NCBI GenBank assembly: GCA_002419215.1
Contig: DIFQ01000027.1
Location: 1 to 51,669 of the forward strand
Reading direction: 5' to 3'
Source: Syntrophaceae bacterium UBA5744
GTDB lineage: Bacteria > Desulfobacterota > Syntrophia > Syntrophales > UBA2192
Length of the DNA: 51,669 nt
The number at the start of each line of letters is the position of its first letter. Position 1 is the stretch's first letter. Both the position numbers and the translations under genes were made by a program. Positions 25,080 through 33,181 of this stretch are shown one piece after another. The notes under the pieces are model-generated. The model worked only from the letters and a program-made list of their open reading frames with translations, was not told the DNA's origin and did not search any database.

Positions 25080-26171
25080 TCATCCTGCCGTCGGCGGGCC
25101 CGCAAAGGGCGGCCCGACGTTGTACCGGTCACCCTCGAGACGCGAGCGGGAGCGGTCGAAGGGGATCCCGATCTTCTCCAGCAGGGGCTCCACGGGCACG
25201 GTGTGAAACTGGATTCCCACCGTTTCATAGGGGTCCCAGCCGAGGAGCAGCCCCGCCAGCTCGACATAATTCAGGACGGGAATAAAATGGCTCTCTCCCG
25301 CCACCTCGTGAACGGCCCACTGGCCCTTGTCCAGAAACGTGGTGCATCCCGGGCAGTTGGTCACGATGAGATCGGGCCGGCAGGGAGCCATGCTTCGGAT
25401 TTTCTTGAGCGTCCTCGCGATGGTGGCGCCGCGGTTGGGAGTGATCATGCACTGGCGAAACCCCATCCCGCAGCAGCCCCGGCGTTCGGGGTAATCCACT
25501 TCTTCGCCGCCCCAGGCCCTGACCGGATCCGCGAGCACCCGGCAATCTTCCGCACCCCCGATCGCGTGCTGTTGGGGGAAGATCTTGCTGTAGTGGCACC
25601 CCACGTGATCGACGACACGCAGCGGCCGTCCCGTGCCTTTCTCGGTCAGGGTGTAGTGGAAGTGCCTGTCCCGGAGCGCGTCACGGTAGCGATAGAAGAC
25701 ATCGCTTACGTGAATAATGTGCTTCGGGATTTCGAAAGTCCTGCCGCAGGCATCCATCAGCAGGCGGTTGATCTTCTCCTTGAGACCCGGCTCCTTTTCA
25801 TAGAGCTCCCGGCATTCCAGGTGAACCCCGAACGATGTGACGCAGACGGGAGTGATCACGGGCAGGCCGGAGGCCTGGGCAATGGACCAGAGCCTCGCCA
25901 CGGTCAGGAGGGTCCCCTCGATGGGCATCACGTCGCCGTGGTACGCGATCCCGGTGCAGCAGGTCCAGCCGGACCCTGCATCGGAGTTGATTCCCCATCG
26001 AACCCCGAGGAGGTCGTAAACCCGGGGGATCATGCTCTCGGAGCCCGGGAAGAACGATCCCATGATGCAGCTGAGGGTCAGGTAATAGCCGCCTTCCGGG
26101 ATGCTCTTGATGTGCCTGCCCCAGGGGTTCCCCCGGCCCCGCCGATCCATCTGCTCTGCGTTATCCCTCAT
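25080..26171 (-). CDS. HdrB-like heterodisulfide reductase subunit (CCG domains)
   Basis: A 363-residue protein. YYLTLSCIMGSFFPGSE matches the conserved N-terminal opening of HdrB, and cysteine-rich CCG segments follow (GWTCCTGIAYH; VGCHYSK, RRGCCGMGF and TNCPGCTTF). In HdrB such cysteines hold non-cubane 4Fe-4S clusters where the disulfide is reduced. In the first segment the terminal CxxC appears reduced to a single Cys (PVCVTSFGV), so only one complete CCG domain is clear. ATG 26171 overlaps the HdrC-like stop by four bases; ATG 26150 is an alternative. Subunit order HdrC-HdrB is conserved, supporting a functional complex. Confidence 0.84.
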   Translation of the reverse strand: MRDNAEQMDRRGRGNPWGRHIKSIPEGGYYLTLSCIMGSFFPGSESMIPRVYDLLGVRWGINSDAGSGWTCCTGIAYHGDVMPIEGTLLTVARLWSIAQASGLPVITPVCVTSFGVHLECRELYEKEPGLKEKINRLLMDACGRTFEIPKHIIHVSDVFYRYRDALRDRHFHYTLTEKGTGRPLRVVDHVGCHYSKIFPQQHAIGGAEDCRVLADPVRAWGGEEVDYPERRGCCGMGFRQCMITPNRGATIARTLKKIRSMAPCRPDLIVTNCPGCTTFLDKGQWAVHEVAGESHFIPVLNYVELAGLLLGWDPYETVGIQFHTVPVEPLLEKIGIPFDRSRSRLEGDRYNVGPPFAGPPTAG

Positions 26172-27226
26172 CCCTCGGTCTTGGCCTTGTCGTGGTATTC
26201 GTCGATCGTCAACCCGTCCTCGACGGCCCCGCGTGCAGCCGCCTCGTCGATCATCTGCCACAGGAAAAGGGCGCCGCCGGCGTGCCAAAGGCGACGCACC
26301 TCCTGCAGGGTCTCCGGATGAATCTTTCGAGCTGAAAGAGAGCCGCTCATGTCCGGGCAGGCCCCCACTTGCCGAAAGGCAATTTCGATGCTTCGGTAGA
26401 GGGTCTCGTGCCTGGGCCCGAAATCGCGGTGAGTCTCGGGGTGGGAATCCCTGTAGTAGAGAGAGCAGGCACGGTTCCAGAGGTTCCCGCCCCAGAGGTG
26501 GCGGGCGGCAACCTGCTGCCTGCCGCGGATGCTGTGCACGTGGTATCCCTTCAACTGGCTGAGCTGCCTCAGGGAGGAGAGCATGCCGAAGGGGCTGTTC
26601 TGCCGGGGGCACTTCACCTTGCAGGAGGCGCACTGGTAGCAGTACCAGATCGTATCCGAACGGAGCAACTCGACAAGGGTTTGCTCATCCTTCTCCTGGA
26701 CGATTTCCATGATCGTGCGGGGGTTGTAGTCGAAGAATTCCGCCGCCGGGCACAGGGAGGTGCAGACCCCGCAGCTCATGCAACTTGTGAGAGCATGACG
26801 CGCGATGATGTGGTTCTCCACCCACCAGGCACAGGGCTTTTCCCGGGCCTCCCGGTACCACCGGGCCACCTCGCTCTCGTCATGGGCCTCGCTCCAGATT
26901 TTCTGCTCCCGCCGGTCCTTCTCCCGTTCAAAGGCAGTGCCATGAAGGATCCGGACATTGGGGTAGTACCAGCCTTCCGCACGGGGGACCTTCTCGTCCC
27001 GCAGGATCCGATAGCCCTCCAGGATCTCCCGGTCGGAGAGGCTGTCCAGGCAAAGACGGAGCCGTCTGTATTCTTCGGGGCATGTGGGCCTGTCCAACCA
27101 CGGGGCGTTCGCGCCCGATTGATTCTGCAGACCGGTGTCCTCCGGGGCGCTTCTCTCCGGCGTGTCGTCGCCGGGGAAGGCCTGCCTCTGCAGGTCGAAG
27201 TCTGCGGGGAACTTGCTGCTGCTCAT
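26168..27226 (-). CDS. HdrC-like 4Fe-4S ferredoxin subunit with N-terminal extension
   Basis: A 352-residue protein with two complete ferredoxin motifs, Cys149-152-155-159 and Cys196-199-202-206 (CX2CX2CX3C each), the spacing of HdrC. Classical HdrC is about 180-200 residues; here about 140 residues precede the first cluster and about 140 follow the second, without recognisable motifs. It would shuttle electrons between the HdrA-like flavoprotein and the HdrB-like subunit. It begins six bases after the stop of the GNAT gene, so the redox genes are in the same transcriptional run as the nonulosonic acid genes. No strong ribosome-binding site is seen (GGGATAG only). Confidence 0.85.
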   Translation of the reverse strand: MSSSKFPADFDLQRQAFPGDDTPERSAPEDTGLQNQSGANAPWLDRPTCPEEYRRLRLCLDSLSDREILEGYRILRDEKVPRAEGWYYPNVRILHGTAFEREKDRREQKIWSEAHDESEVARWYREAREKPCAWWVENHIIARHALTSCMSCGVCTSLCPAAEFFDYNPRTIMEIVQEKDEQTLVELLRSDTIWYCYQCASCKVKCPRQNSPFGMLSSLRQLSQLKGYHVHSIRGRQQVAARHLWGGNLWNRACSLYYRDSHPETHRDFGPRHETLYRSIEIAFRQVGACPDMSGSLSARKIHPETLQEVRRLWHAGGALFLWQMIDEAAARGAVEDGLTIDEYHDKAKTEG

Positions 27227-27231
27227 CGTTT

Positions 27232-28224
27232 CTATCCCGATTTTCTCAAGCGAAGCATAAGACTGATATTCACGCCGGTATAGCGCATGCCCATCTTCTC
27301 GAGTCCGCGGATCATCTGGTAGTTGTTGATGTTGGCGCCGAAGTAGCCGTACTTCAGCCCCATCTCCCGGTAGAGGTTGTGCCGGGTTGCCACGAGGCTC
27401 AGCGACACACCCTTTCTGGCCGCACGGGGGTGGACGATGATGCCCATGGAAAGCGGGTTCACGATGATCCCCGTTTCCTTCCGGATCTCCTCGTCGATGA
27501 GGCAGATCAGGGCGCTTGCGAATTTGCCGTCCATCTCCCCGATGAGCAGGCGCCCCTGTTTCTGCTCGTGCACCTCCCGGTAGCGCTTCACGTAGAGCTG
27601 GACCATCCGGGCCTTGTCGAACTCAGGCTCGTAGAGCCAGTGGCTGGGGAAGGGGACCTGATCGTAGCTGTAGGCGATCTCGTCGAAGTCCGACGGCATG
27701 GGATCCCGGACCACCAGGTCCTTGAGAAGGACTGCATCGTAGCTGTCCCGGTAATCGGACATGACGTGAAGGAAACCGTCGGCGTAACGAAACCCGTTGT
27801 CCTCCAAAGCCCGGAGCCACTGGAAGGCCGTGGAGGCCACCGCGGCCGACATCAGCACGAATCCTCCGTCCGCGGCCCGGTTGCGAAGTGCGCCGATCAG
27901 CGCGAACGCCGCCTCGTAGGAATCCTTTGACCCGTCATGAAGGAATGCCTCGTTATCGAGGCTTGCCACCTCCACCCCGAACTGGCTGGAGAGATGGTTC
28001 ACCCTCGCAAGCTGGGCGGCTCCGTACAGGCGTCCGCCTACCTCCACAACGAGCATGTTGCCGGGATCTTTTGCCGCGGACTCGCCGACTTTCCGGAAGC
28101 GGTAGGCCTGGAGGGATTCATTGACGATGGGCGTGCCCCAGTAGGGGGGAAAGGGGTATTTCATGTACATCTCCCGCAGGGCCGCGGGGTCGGCATCGTT
28201 CCACGGGATGATCCGGACGCTCAT
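27232..28224 (-). CDS. GNAT-family acetyltransferase, candidate PseH-type step
   Basis: A 330-residue protein. The C-terminal half has the GNAT acetyl-CoA loop MGIIVHPRAARKGVSLSL followed by LKYGYFGANINNYQMIRGLEKMGM, resembling amino-sugar N-acetyltransferases (WecD-like). The N-terminal half is a second, degenerate GNAT-like domain. ATG 28224 lies in an ATGA overlap with the pseG-like gene and has AAGGAGG seven bases upstream. Placed immediately after PseG, it is the best candidate for N-acylating the amino group introduced by the PseC domain. Canonical PseH is about 180 residues and single-domain, so this assignment is from context. Confidence 0.72.
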   Translation of the reverse strand: MSVRIIPWNDADPAALREMYMKYPFPPYWGTPIVNESLQAYRFRKVGESAAKDPGNMLVVEVGGRLYGAAQLARVNHLSSQFGVEVASLDNEAFLHDGSKDSYEAAFALIGALRNRAADGGFVLMSAAVASTAFQWLRALEDNGFRYADGFLHVMSDYRDSYDAVLLKDLVVRDPMPSDFDEIAYSYDQVPFPSHWLYEPEFDKARMVQLYVKRYREVHEQKQGRLLIGEMDGKFASALICLIDEEIRKETGIIVNPLSMGIIVHPRAARKGVSLSLVATRHNLYREMGLKYGYFGANINNYQMIRGLEKMGMRYTGVNISLMLRLRKSG

Positions 28225-29312
28225 GCCTCGCCTCCTTTCCATTCGAAGTTGTGTTCACTCATGAGAAGATCCATGACCTGCTCGATGACCCGCTCGGTGC
28301 CCCGGCCGTCCACGAGTTCGAGTCCGGCCCGGGCCATCTCGCGGCGCTTTTTCCCGTTCGCCATCAAGCCGCTCACGGCAGCGCGGATCGAGTTCTCCGT
28401 CACCTCGCCTTCGTGCCCCAGGCAGATACAGCACCCCCGCTTTTCCATCAGAGGGGTGTGAATACGCTCGCGCTCGGACGTGGAGATGACCACGTTGGGC
28501 ACCCCGATGCAGGCCAACTCCCAGATTGTGAGCCCGCCCGACGTTACGGCGATGTCCGCTTCGGCCATGAGCTCCGGCATCTCCGGGGTGTTGACATGCA
28601 GATCGACCGGTAAGGCGGGGTTTGCGCGGGCAAAGGCCGAGATTTCGTCCAACCGGCCGTGAAGCGGGCCGACGACCGTGATGACCCGGCGCAGGGGCTG
28701 CTCCATGGCCGCAAGACTTCGAAGGGCCTTCAGCGTCAGGTTTGAAACATCGGCTCCTCCGAAAAAAAGGAACAGCCTGTCCGCAACTCCCGAGGGCACG
28801 TCTCCCCGGGAATCCCGCAGTCTGCTGAACCGCTCGTCGAGAATGACGTAGCGGGGCCCGAGCAGAAGCCTTGTGTACAGTTCGACCGAGTAACTCTCCT
28901 CGAGGGCCAGCAGGTTCTGGTTGTGAAGCGCGTCGGCGTTGAAATGCCCCTCGCTCCGGAACGCGATCATCATGAGCCTTACCCCTCTGCTCCGGATTCC
29001 TTCCTGGAAGTCTCCGGAGTAGAAAGAGGGCAGCGGGCTGTCGACGATGAGAAGGGCCCTGTCTGCACCGGAGGCCGATATGACCGCCGCCAGGGCGTCG
29101 GCCTCGTCGGATGGCCCCTTGGGGAGAATGAGCACCTCGAAGCCCTCCCGCTCGAGGGAGTCCGTGACGGGGCTCGCAGGGCCGGCCATGAGGAATGACG
29201 ATGGGATCCCCTGTTTCAGGAGCCCCCGGGCGAGACACCGGCAGCGGGCCATGTGGCCCGTCCCGATCAACCTGTCGGCATCTGCCCTGAAAAAGACACG
29301 GGGCCCGGTCAT
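28221..29312 (-). CDS. pseG: PseG-like UDP-sugar hydrolase (nonulosonic acid pathway)
   Basis: A 363-residue GT-B-fold protein. The opening RVFFRADADRLIGTGHMARC fits the PseG signature R-x-D-x5-G-x-GH-x2-R, including the catalytic His. LFLFFGGADVSNLTLKAL and ADIAVTSGGLTIWELACIGVP form the UDP-binding C-terminal domain. PseG removes UDP from the 2,4-diacetamido-2,4,6-trideoxy-hexose so the synthase can condense it with phosphoenolpyruvate. ATG 29312 was chosen because GAGGGG lies just upstream; ATG 29345, right after the preceding stop, has no ribosome-binding site. A legionaminic-type hydrolase of the same fold is possible. Confidence 0.85.
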   Translation of the reverse strand: MTGPRVFFRADADRLIGTGHMARCRCLARGLLKQGIPSSFLMAGPASPVTDSLEREGFEVLILPKGPSDEADALAAVISASGADRALLIVDSPLPSFYSGDFQEGIRSRGVRLMMIAFRSEGHFNADALHNQNLLALEESYSVELYTRLLLGPRYVILDERFSRLRDSRGDVPSGVADRLFLFFGGADVSNLTLKALRSLAAMEQPLRRVITVVGPLHGRLDEISAFARANPALPVDLHVNTPEMPELMAEADIAVTSGGLTIWELACIGVPNVVISTSERERIHTPLMEKRGCCICLGHEGEVTENSIRAAVSGLMANGKKRREMARAGLELVDGRGTERVIEQVMDLLMSEHNFEWKGGEA

Positions 29313-29345
29313 GGGGTTTCCCCTCGATCGGATGATCGCAGCCAT

Positions 29346-31142
29346 TCAGTCTTCGACGGGCGGGACATGGATGGTGGAGTGCTCCCGGATCTTCCGGATG
29401 AGTTCCTGGTCCACTTCGTATTTCAAGACGATGTGCTTGTTGAGGTCCACCACGTCGGGGTTGTTGTCCAGAAAGTCGAAGATGTTGTATATCGTCGGCT
29501 CGAGTCCCCTCGCCGACAGGTGGCTTTCGATCCGGTTGAACAGATCCAGGTCTTCCTGGTAATCGACGGTGAGACGATAGTTGCGGATGAGCTCCGGCGG
29601 CAGATCGACCATGTTGAGCTTGAAGTGGCCCGGGTTGTTCAGGAAGTAATATGTCAGGTATTCCGAATACTCCGCGTCGGGGAAGTATTTCTTGGCCCTG
29701 CGGAAGGCTTCCCCGTTGGTGATGGAGATGGCGGTGCCCACGGCCATCTTGACGGACTTGGTGTAGTCGGCGCCGCTTCTGAAATGGGAAGCCAGGAGAT
29801 GGTCGAAGATCTCCGAGGACAGGTAGGGCATGTCGGCCGTGGCCCGGATGACCACATCGATCTTGTACTTGTTGACGATCTGGACGTAGCGGTCCAGTAC
29901 GTCGTCGGGGTGCCCCTTTTCGAAGATCACCTGCTCCGAGTACGTGTAGTTCTCCAGCTCCGCATCCTCCTCGAGCCAGGAGCTGGCCAGGATGACGTGA
30001 TTGACGTTCTTGAAGCGAAGAGCGCTTTTGAGGCACATCTCCACGGAACTCAGGTCCCCGATCTTGAGAACGGCCTTCCTGGGCAGGCGGGTTGACTTCA
30101 TGCGGCAGCCCACGATGACGGCGATGCTCGCCTTCTTGAAGTCTTCCTTCCGGAGGCTTTCGCCCGCCTTTTTCCCCCTGCCGAGGATGTAGCAGTCGTC
30201 GACCAGTGCCTGGATCTCGTCCAGGCTGAGCCCCGACTGGTTCGTGCGGCGGAAGTCCAGATCCGTTTCCACGTCGACCAGACGGCCTGCCCGGAGATTG
30301 TTCTTCAGGATCGGGACCTGGAGCGTTTTGCGCAGGTAGGTTCTCTCCCGGTCATTGATGAACGGGGAGCCCAGGGCGGATTGGAACGTTTCCAGGGTTT
30401 TCAAGTAGGCCTGGTACTGGCTTCGATCCATGGCGGACTGGTGGTCGTACTCGGGAGTCGGGCCCGGCAGACGGATGTGCTTCTCGATGATTCCCACCCC
30501 GAGGGAAGCGGCCAGCGCCGGGAGGGAGCGCGCCTCGTCCGACTCCGGCGAGGAGTGGTCGGCGAAGCCGAGAGCCATGTCCGGGAACTGCTCGCGCAGC
30601 CGCCTTATTTTCTGGAGCCCCGCATCGGCCGGCTCCGTCGGGTAGGCCTGGAATCCGACCTGGAGGATGATCGCCCCGGGTCTGAGCCTCGACTGGAAAT
30701 CCTGCACCCGGAGGGCCAGCGCCGCCGGATCGATTCCGGACACGTTCAACATGACCTTCTTCAGTCGAAGGTCGAGTCCGGACAGCAACTGCAGCACATT
30801 CCGGTTGTCCAGGATCGACGGCTGGAATTTCAGCCCCGCGATTCGGTCGAGGTTTGCGGCGATGATCTCGCAGCCATACTCGTCGAAGACGTCGATCCAG
30901 ACATCCTTGGTTTCCCTTGCCTTGCCGATGAACCGGTCCCACTGTTTTGCCGTGAAATGCAGCCTGCGGTAGAGATCGTACGCTCGGAAATCGGGCAGCG
31001 CGATGCGGTCGGGGTGAAAGGGCTGGAACTTGATGCCGAATCCCTCTCGGAGATCCCCGAATCCGTCGATGAGGCTCTCCATGACCTCGGGGTTTCCGCC
31101 GTGTACGTTGGCCACTTCCAGAATGTTGTATGTCGGGTTCAT
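29346..31142 (-). CDS. Fusion: NeuB-like nonulosonate synthase + SAF domain + SpsF-like cytidylyltransferase
   Basis: A 598-residue two-function protein. Residues about 1-265 are a divergent NeuB barrel (ILEVANVHGGNPEVMESL, IKFQPFHPD, VGFQAYPTEPADAGLQKI, LGFADHSSPES, IIEKHIRLPG). About 275-350 look like the SAF capping domain (YLRKTLQVPILKNNLRAGR...). About 355-598 are a nucleotidyltransferase of SpsF type (VIVGCRMKSTRLPRKAVLKI, GHPDDVLDRYVQI, VIRATADMPYL). It could make a nonulosonic acid from phosphoenolpyruvate and then activate it with CTP (PseI plus PseF roles). The classic HCTSxYP motif is altered to VGFQAYP, so the substrate may differ. The next gene, pseG, starts about 34 bases on. 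Confidence 0.83.
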   Translation of the reverse strand: MNPTYNILEVANVHGGNPEVMESLIDGFGDLREGFGIKFQPFHPDRIALPDFRAYDLYRRLHFTAKQWDRFIGKARETKDVWIDVFDEYGCEIIAANLDRIAGLKFQPSILDNRNVLQLLSGLDLRLKKVMLNVSGIDPAALALRVQDFQSRLRPGAIILQVGFQAYPTEPADAGLQKIRRLREQFPDMALGFADHSSPESDEARSLPALAASLGVGIIEKHIRLPGPTPEYDHQSAMDRSQYQAYLKTLETFQSALGSPFINDRERTYLRKTLQVPILKNNLRAGRLVDVETDLDFRRTNQSGLSLDEIQALVDDCYILGRGKKAGESLRKEDFKKASIAVIVGCRMKSTRLPRKAVLKIGDLSSVEMCLKSALRFKNVNHVILASSWLEEDAELENYTYSEQVIFEKGHPDDVLDRYVQIVNKYKIDVVIRATADMPYLSSEIFDHLLASHFRSGADYTKSVKMAVGTAISITNGEAFRRAKKYFPDAEYSEYLTYYFLNNPGHFKLNMVDLPPELIRNYRLTVDYQEDLDLFNRIESHLSARGLEPTIYNIFDFLDNNPDVVDLNKHIVLKYEVDQELIRKIREHSTIHVPPVED

Positions 31143-31160
31143 GCGGACAGCTTTGCCTCC

Positions 31161-31325
31161 TTATGGCTTCCGGGATATCCAGTATGACGGTGCGTTCGGG
31201 TCGGAGTGCCTGGCGAGGTAGTCCGTTCCCAGGGCCCTGAGAACAAAGCCCAGGGGAGTAAGGACGACGAAGAAGACCAGGAGCAGGACGGCCTGGAGCA
31301 GAACGTGGATCAATTTGCCGGACAT
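31161..31325 (-). CDS. Small SxtJ-like membrane protein (C-terminal part only)
   Basis: A 54-residue frame between the carbamoyltransferase and the NeuB fusion, starting ATG 31325 with AGGAGAG upstream. It has one transmembrane helix (about 6-30, QAVLLLVFFVVLTPLGFVLRALG) and ends DPNAPSYWISRKP. The TPLGFVLRALG...SYW pattern resembles, from memory, the C-terminus of SxtJ-type proteins that follow NodU/CmcH carbamoyltransferases in many glycan and saxitoxin-like loci. Those have about 120-140 residues and three helices, so this is a shortened version or a distinct minimal form. Position directly after the carbamoyltransferase (15 bases) supports a real gene. Confidence 0.7.
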   Translation of the reverse strand: MSGKLIHVLLQAVLLLVFFVVLTPLGFVLRALGTDYLARHSDPNAPSYWISRKP

Positions 31326-31340
31326 GATCGTGTCTCTCTC

Positions 31341-33179
31341 CTAATCGAGCTGGAATTCCTTGCGCCAGTCCTTTGTCTCCACATAGGGCGGCTGGCTCTT
31401 CTTGTCCAGGAGGTAGGAGCCCATGACGAGGTAGTCCATCTCGGTGCGCATGAAGCACCGGTAGGCGTCCTCGGGGCTCTCCACGATGGGCTCTCCGCGG
31501 ACGTTGAAGGAGGTGTTGATGATGACGGGGCAGCCCGTCTTGTGGTGAAAGGCCTGGATCATCCGGTAGAAGCGTTCGTTGGTCTCCGGGTGGACCGTCT
31601 GGATCCTTGCCGAGTAATCCACGTGGGTTATGGCGGGAACCTCGGATCGGGTCACCTTCAGCCGGTCGAGTCCCCGGAGGGTGCTCACGTCTGCGGTGCC
31701 GTCGATGCGCTTGTCCTCCCGGACATGCCCCACCATCAGCATGTAGGGCGACGCAAAACCGTTGCAGGGGCGGCAGCCTGTCATGTCGAACCAGTTTGTT
31801 GTCTCGTCGCAGAGCACCGAGGGGGCGAAGGGCCGGAAGCTCTCGCGGTACTTGATCTTGAGGTTCATGATGCTCTGCATCTTCGGCGAGCGGGCGTCCC
31901 CGAGGATGCTCCGGGAGCCCAGGGCCCGCGGGCCGAACTCCATCCGCCCGTCGAACCAGCCCACCACGTGCTCGCCGGCGATGAGCTCGGCGATCCGCCC
32001 GGGGAATTCCTCGGGTGCGAGTTTCTGGCAGGGGATCTGCCGGCTGTCGAGAAAGCGGCGGATTTCCGCATCGGAGTACTCGGGCCCCAGGTAGGAGCCC
32101 CGCTGCGAATCCGACAGGCCTTCAACCTTTCTCGGCTTGCCGAGAATCCGGTGCCAGGTGTACAGTGCCGCGCCCAGGGCGCCGCCGGCATCCCCCGCCG
32201 CCGGCTGGATCCAGATGTTCTCGAAGGGGCCCTCCCGCAGGAGCCGCCCGTTGGCCACGCAGTTGAGGGTGACGCCGCCCGCCAGGCAGAGGTTCTTCTC
32301 GCCCGTGACGCCGTGGACGTGCCGCCCGATCTTGAGGACGATCTCCTCCGTCACGACCTGGATGGAGCGGGCGAGGTCCATGTCGAGCCGGGTGATCTCG
32401 CTTTCGGGCTCACGCGGCCCCCGGCCGAAGAGGGCGTCGAACTTCTCGTTGGTCATGGTGAAGCCCGTGCAGTAGTTGAAGTAGTCCATGTTGAGCCGGA
32501 AGGAGCCGTCGTCCTTCACGTCGACGAGCTTGTCATAGATGAGATCCACGTAGACCGGGTCCCCGTAGGGGGCAAGCCCCATGACCTTGTACTCGCCCGA
32601 GTTGACCTTGAACCCCGTGTAGTAGGTGAAGGCTGCGTAGAGAAGGCCCAGGGAATGGGGGAATCGGATCTCCTTGAGGATCTTCACGTCGTTGCCGCGT
32701 CCCGTCCCGAAGCTCGTCGTCGTCCACTCGCCCACGCCGTCGATCGTGAGAAACGCGGCGCTCTCGAAGGGCGACGGGTAGAAGGCGCTTGCGGCATGGG
32801 ATTCGTGGTGCTCGGGGAAGTGGATCTCGCCCCGGTAGCCCAGCTTGCTCTTCAGCTCCGATTTGATCCACAGCTTCTGCCGGGCCCAGAGCGGCATGGC
32901 CGCCAGGAAGGACTCGAGCCCCCTCGGCGCGAACATGAGATAGGTCTTGATCAGGCGGTCGAACTTGACCGCCGGTTTTTCGTAGAACGCCACGGTGCCG
33001 AGGTCCTTCGCGGAGATCCCCGCCTGCTCGAGGCAGAAACGGATCGCTCGCTCCGGGAACCGGTAGTCATGCTTGACGCGCGAGAAGCGCTCCTCCTGGG
33101 CGGCGGCGAGGATCACACCGTCCCGGACGATGCAGGCGGCGCTGTCATGATAGAAGGCGGATATGCCGAGAATGTGCAT
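31341..33179 (-). CDS. NodU/CmcH-family carbamoyltransferase
   Basis: A 612-residue protein starting MHILGISAFYHDSAACIVRDG, the diagnostic N-terminus of the NodU/HypF-like carbamoyltransferases. EERFSRVKHD, EHHESHAASAFYPSPF (metal-binding His pairs), FLTIDGVGEW, LCLAGGVTLNCVANG and a C-terminal carbamoyl-phosphate-binding domain with FRPFAPSVLCDE follow. It transfers a carbamoyl group to a sugar hydroxyl in the cytoplasm using carbamoyl phosphate and ATP. Full length, with no broken motif. It starts three bases before the end of the TPR/SGNH gene and lies next to two SGNH proteins and an SxtJ-like gene, a common partnership in surface-glycan decoration. Confidence 0.93.
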   Translation of the reverse strand: MHILGISAFYHDSAACIVRDGVILAAAQEERFSRVKHDYRFPERAIRFCLEQAGISAKDLGTVAFYEKPAVKFDRLIKTYLMFAPRGLESFLAAMPLWARQKLWIKSELKSKLGYRGEIHFPEHHESHAASAFYPSPFESAAFLTIDGVGEWTTTSFGTGRGNDVKILKEIRFPHSLGLLYAAFTYYTGFKVNSGEYKVMGLAPYGDPVYVDLIYDKLVDVKDDGSFRLNMDYFNYCTGFTMTNEKFDALFGRGPREPESEITRLDMDLARSIQVVTEEIVLKIGRHVHGVTGEKNLCLAGGVTLNCVANGRLLREGPFENIWIQPAAGDAGGALGAALYTWHRILGKPRKVEGLSDSQRGSYLGPEYSDAEIRRFLDSRQIPCQKLAPEEFPGRIAELIAGEHVVGWFDGRMEFGPRALGSRSILGDARSPKMQSIMNLKIKYRESFRPFAPSVLCDETTNWFDMTGCRPCNGFASPYMLMVGHVREDKRIDGTADVSTLRGLDRLKVTRSEVPAITHVDYSARIQTVHPETNERFYRMIQAFHHKTGCPVIINTSFNVRGEPIVESPEDAYRCFMRTEMDYLVMGSYLLDKKSQPPYVETKDWRKEFQLD

Positions 33180-33181
33180 GC

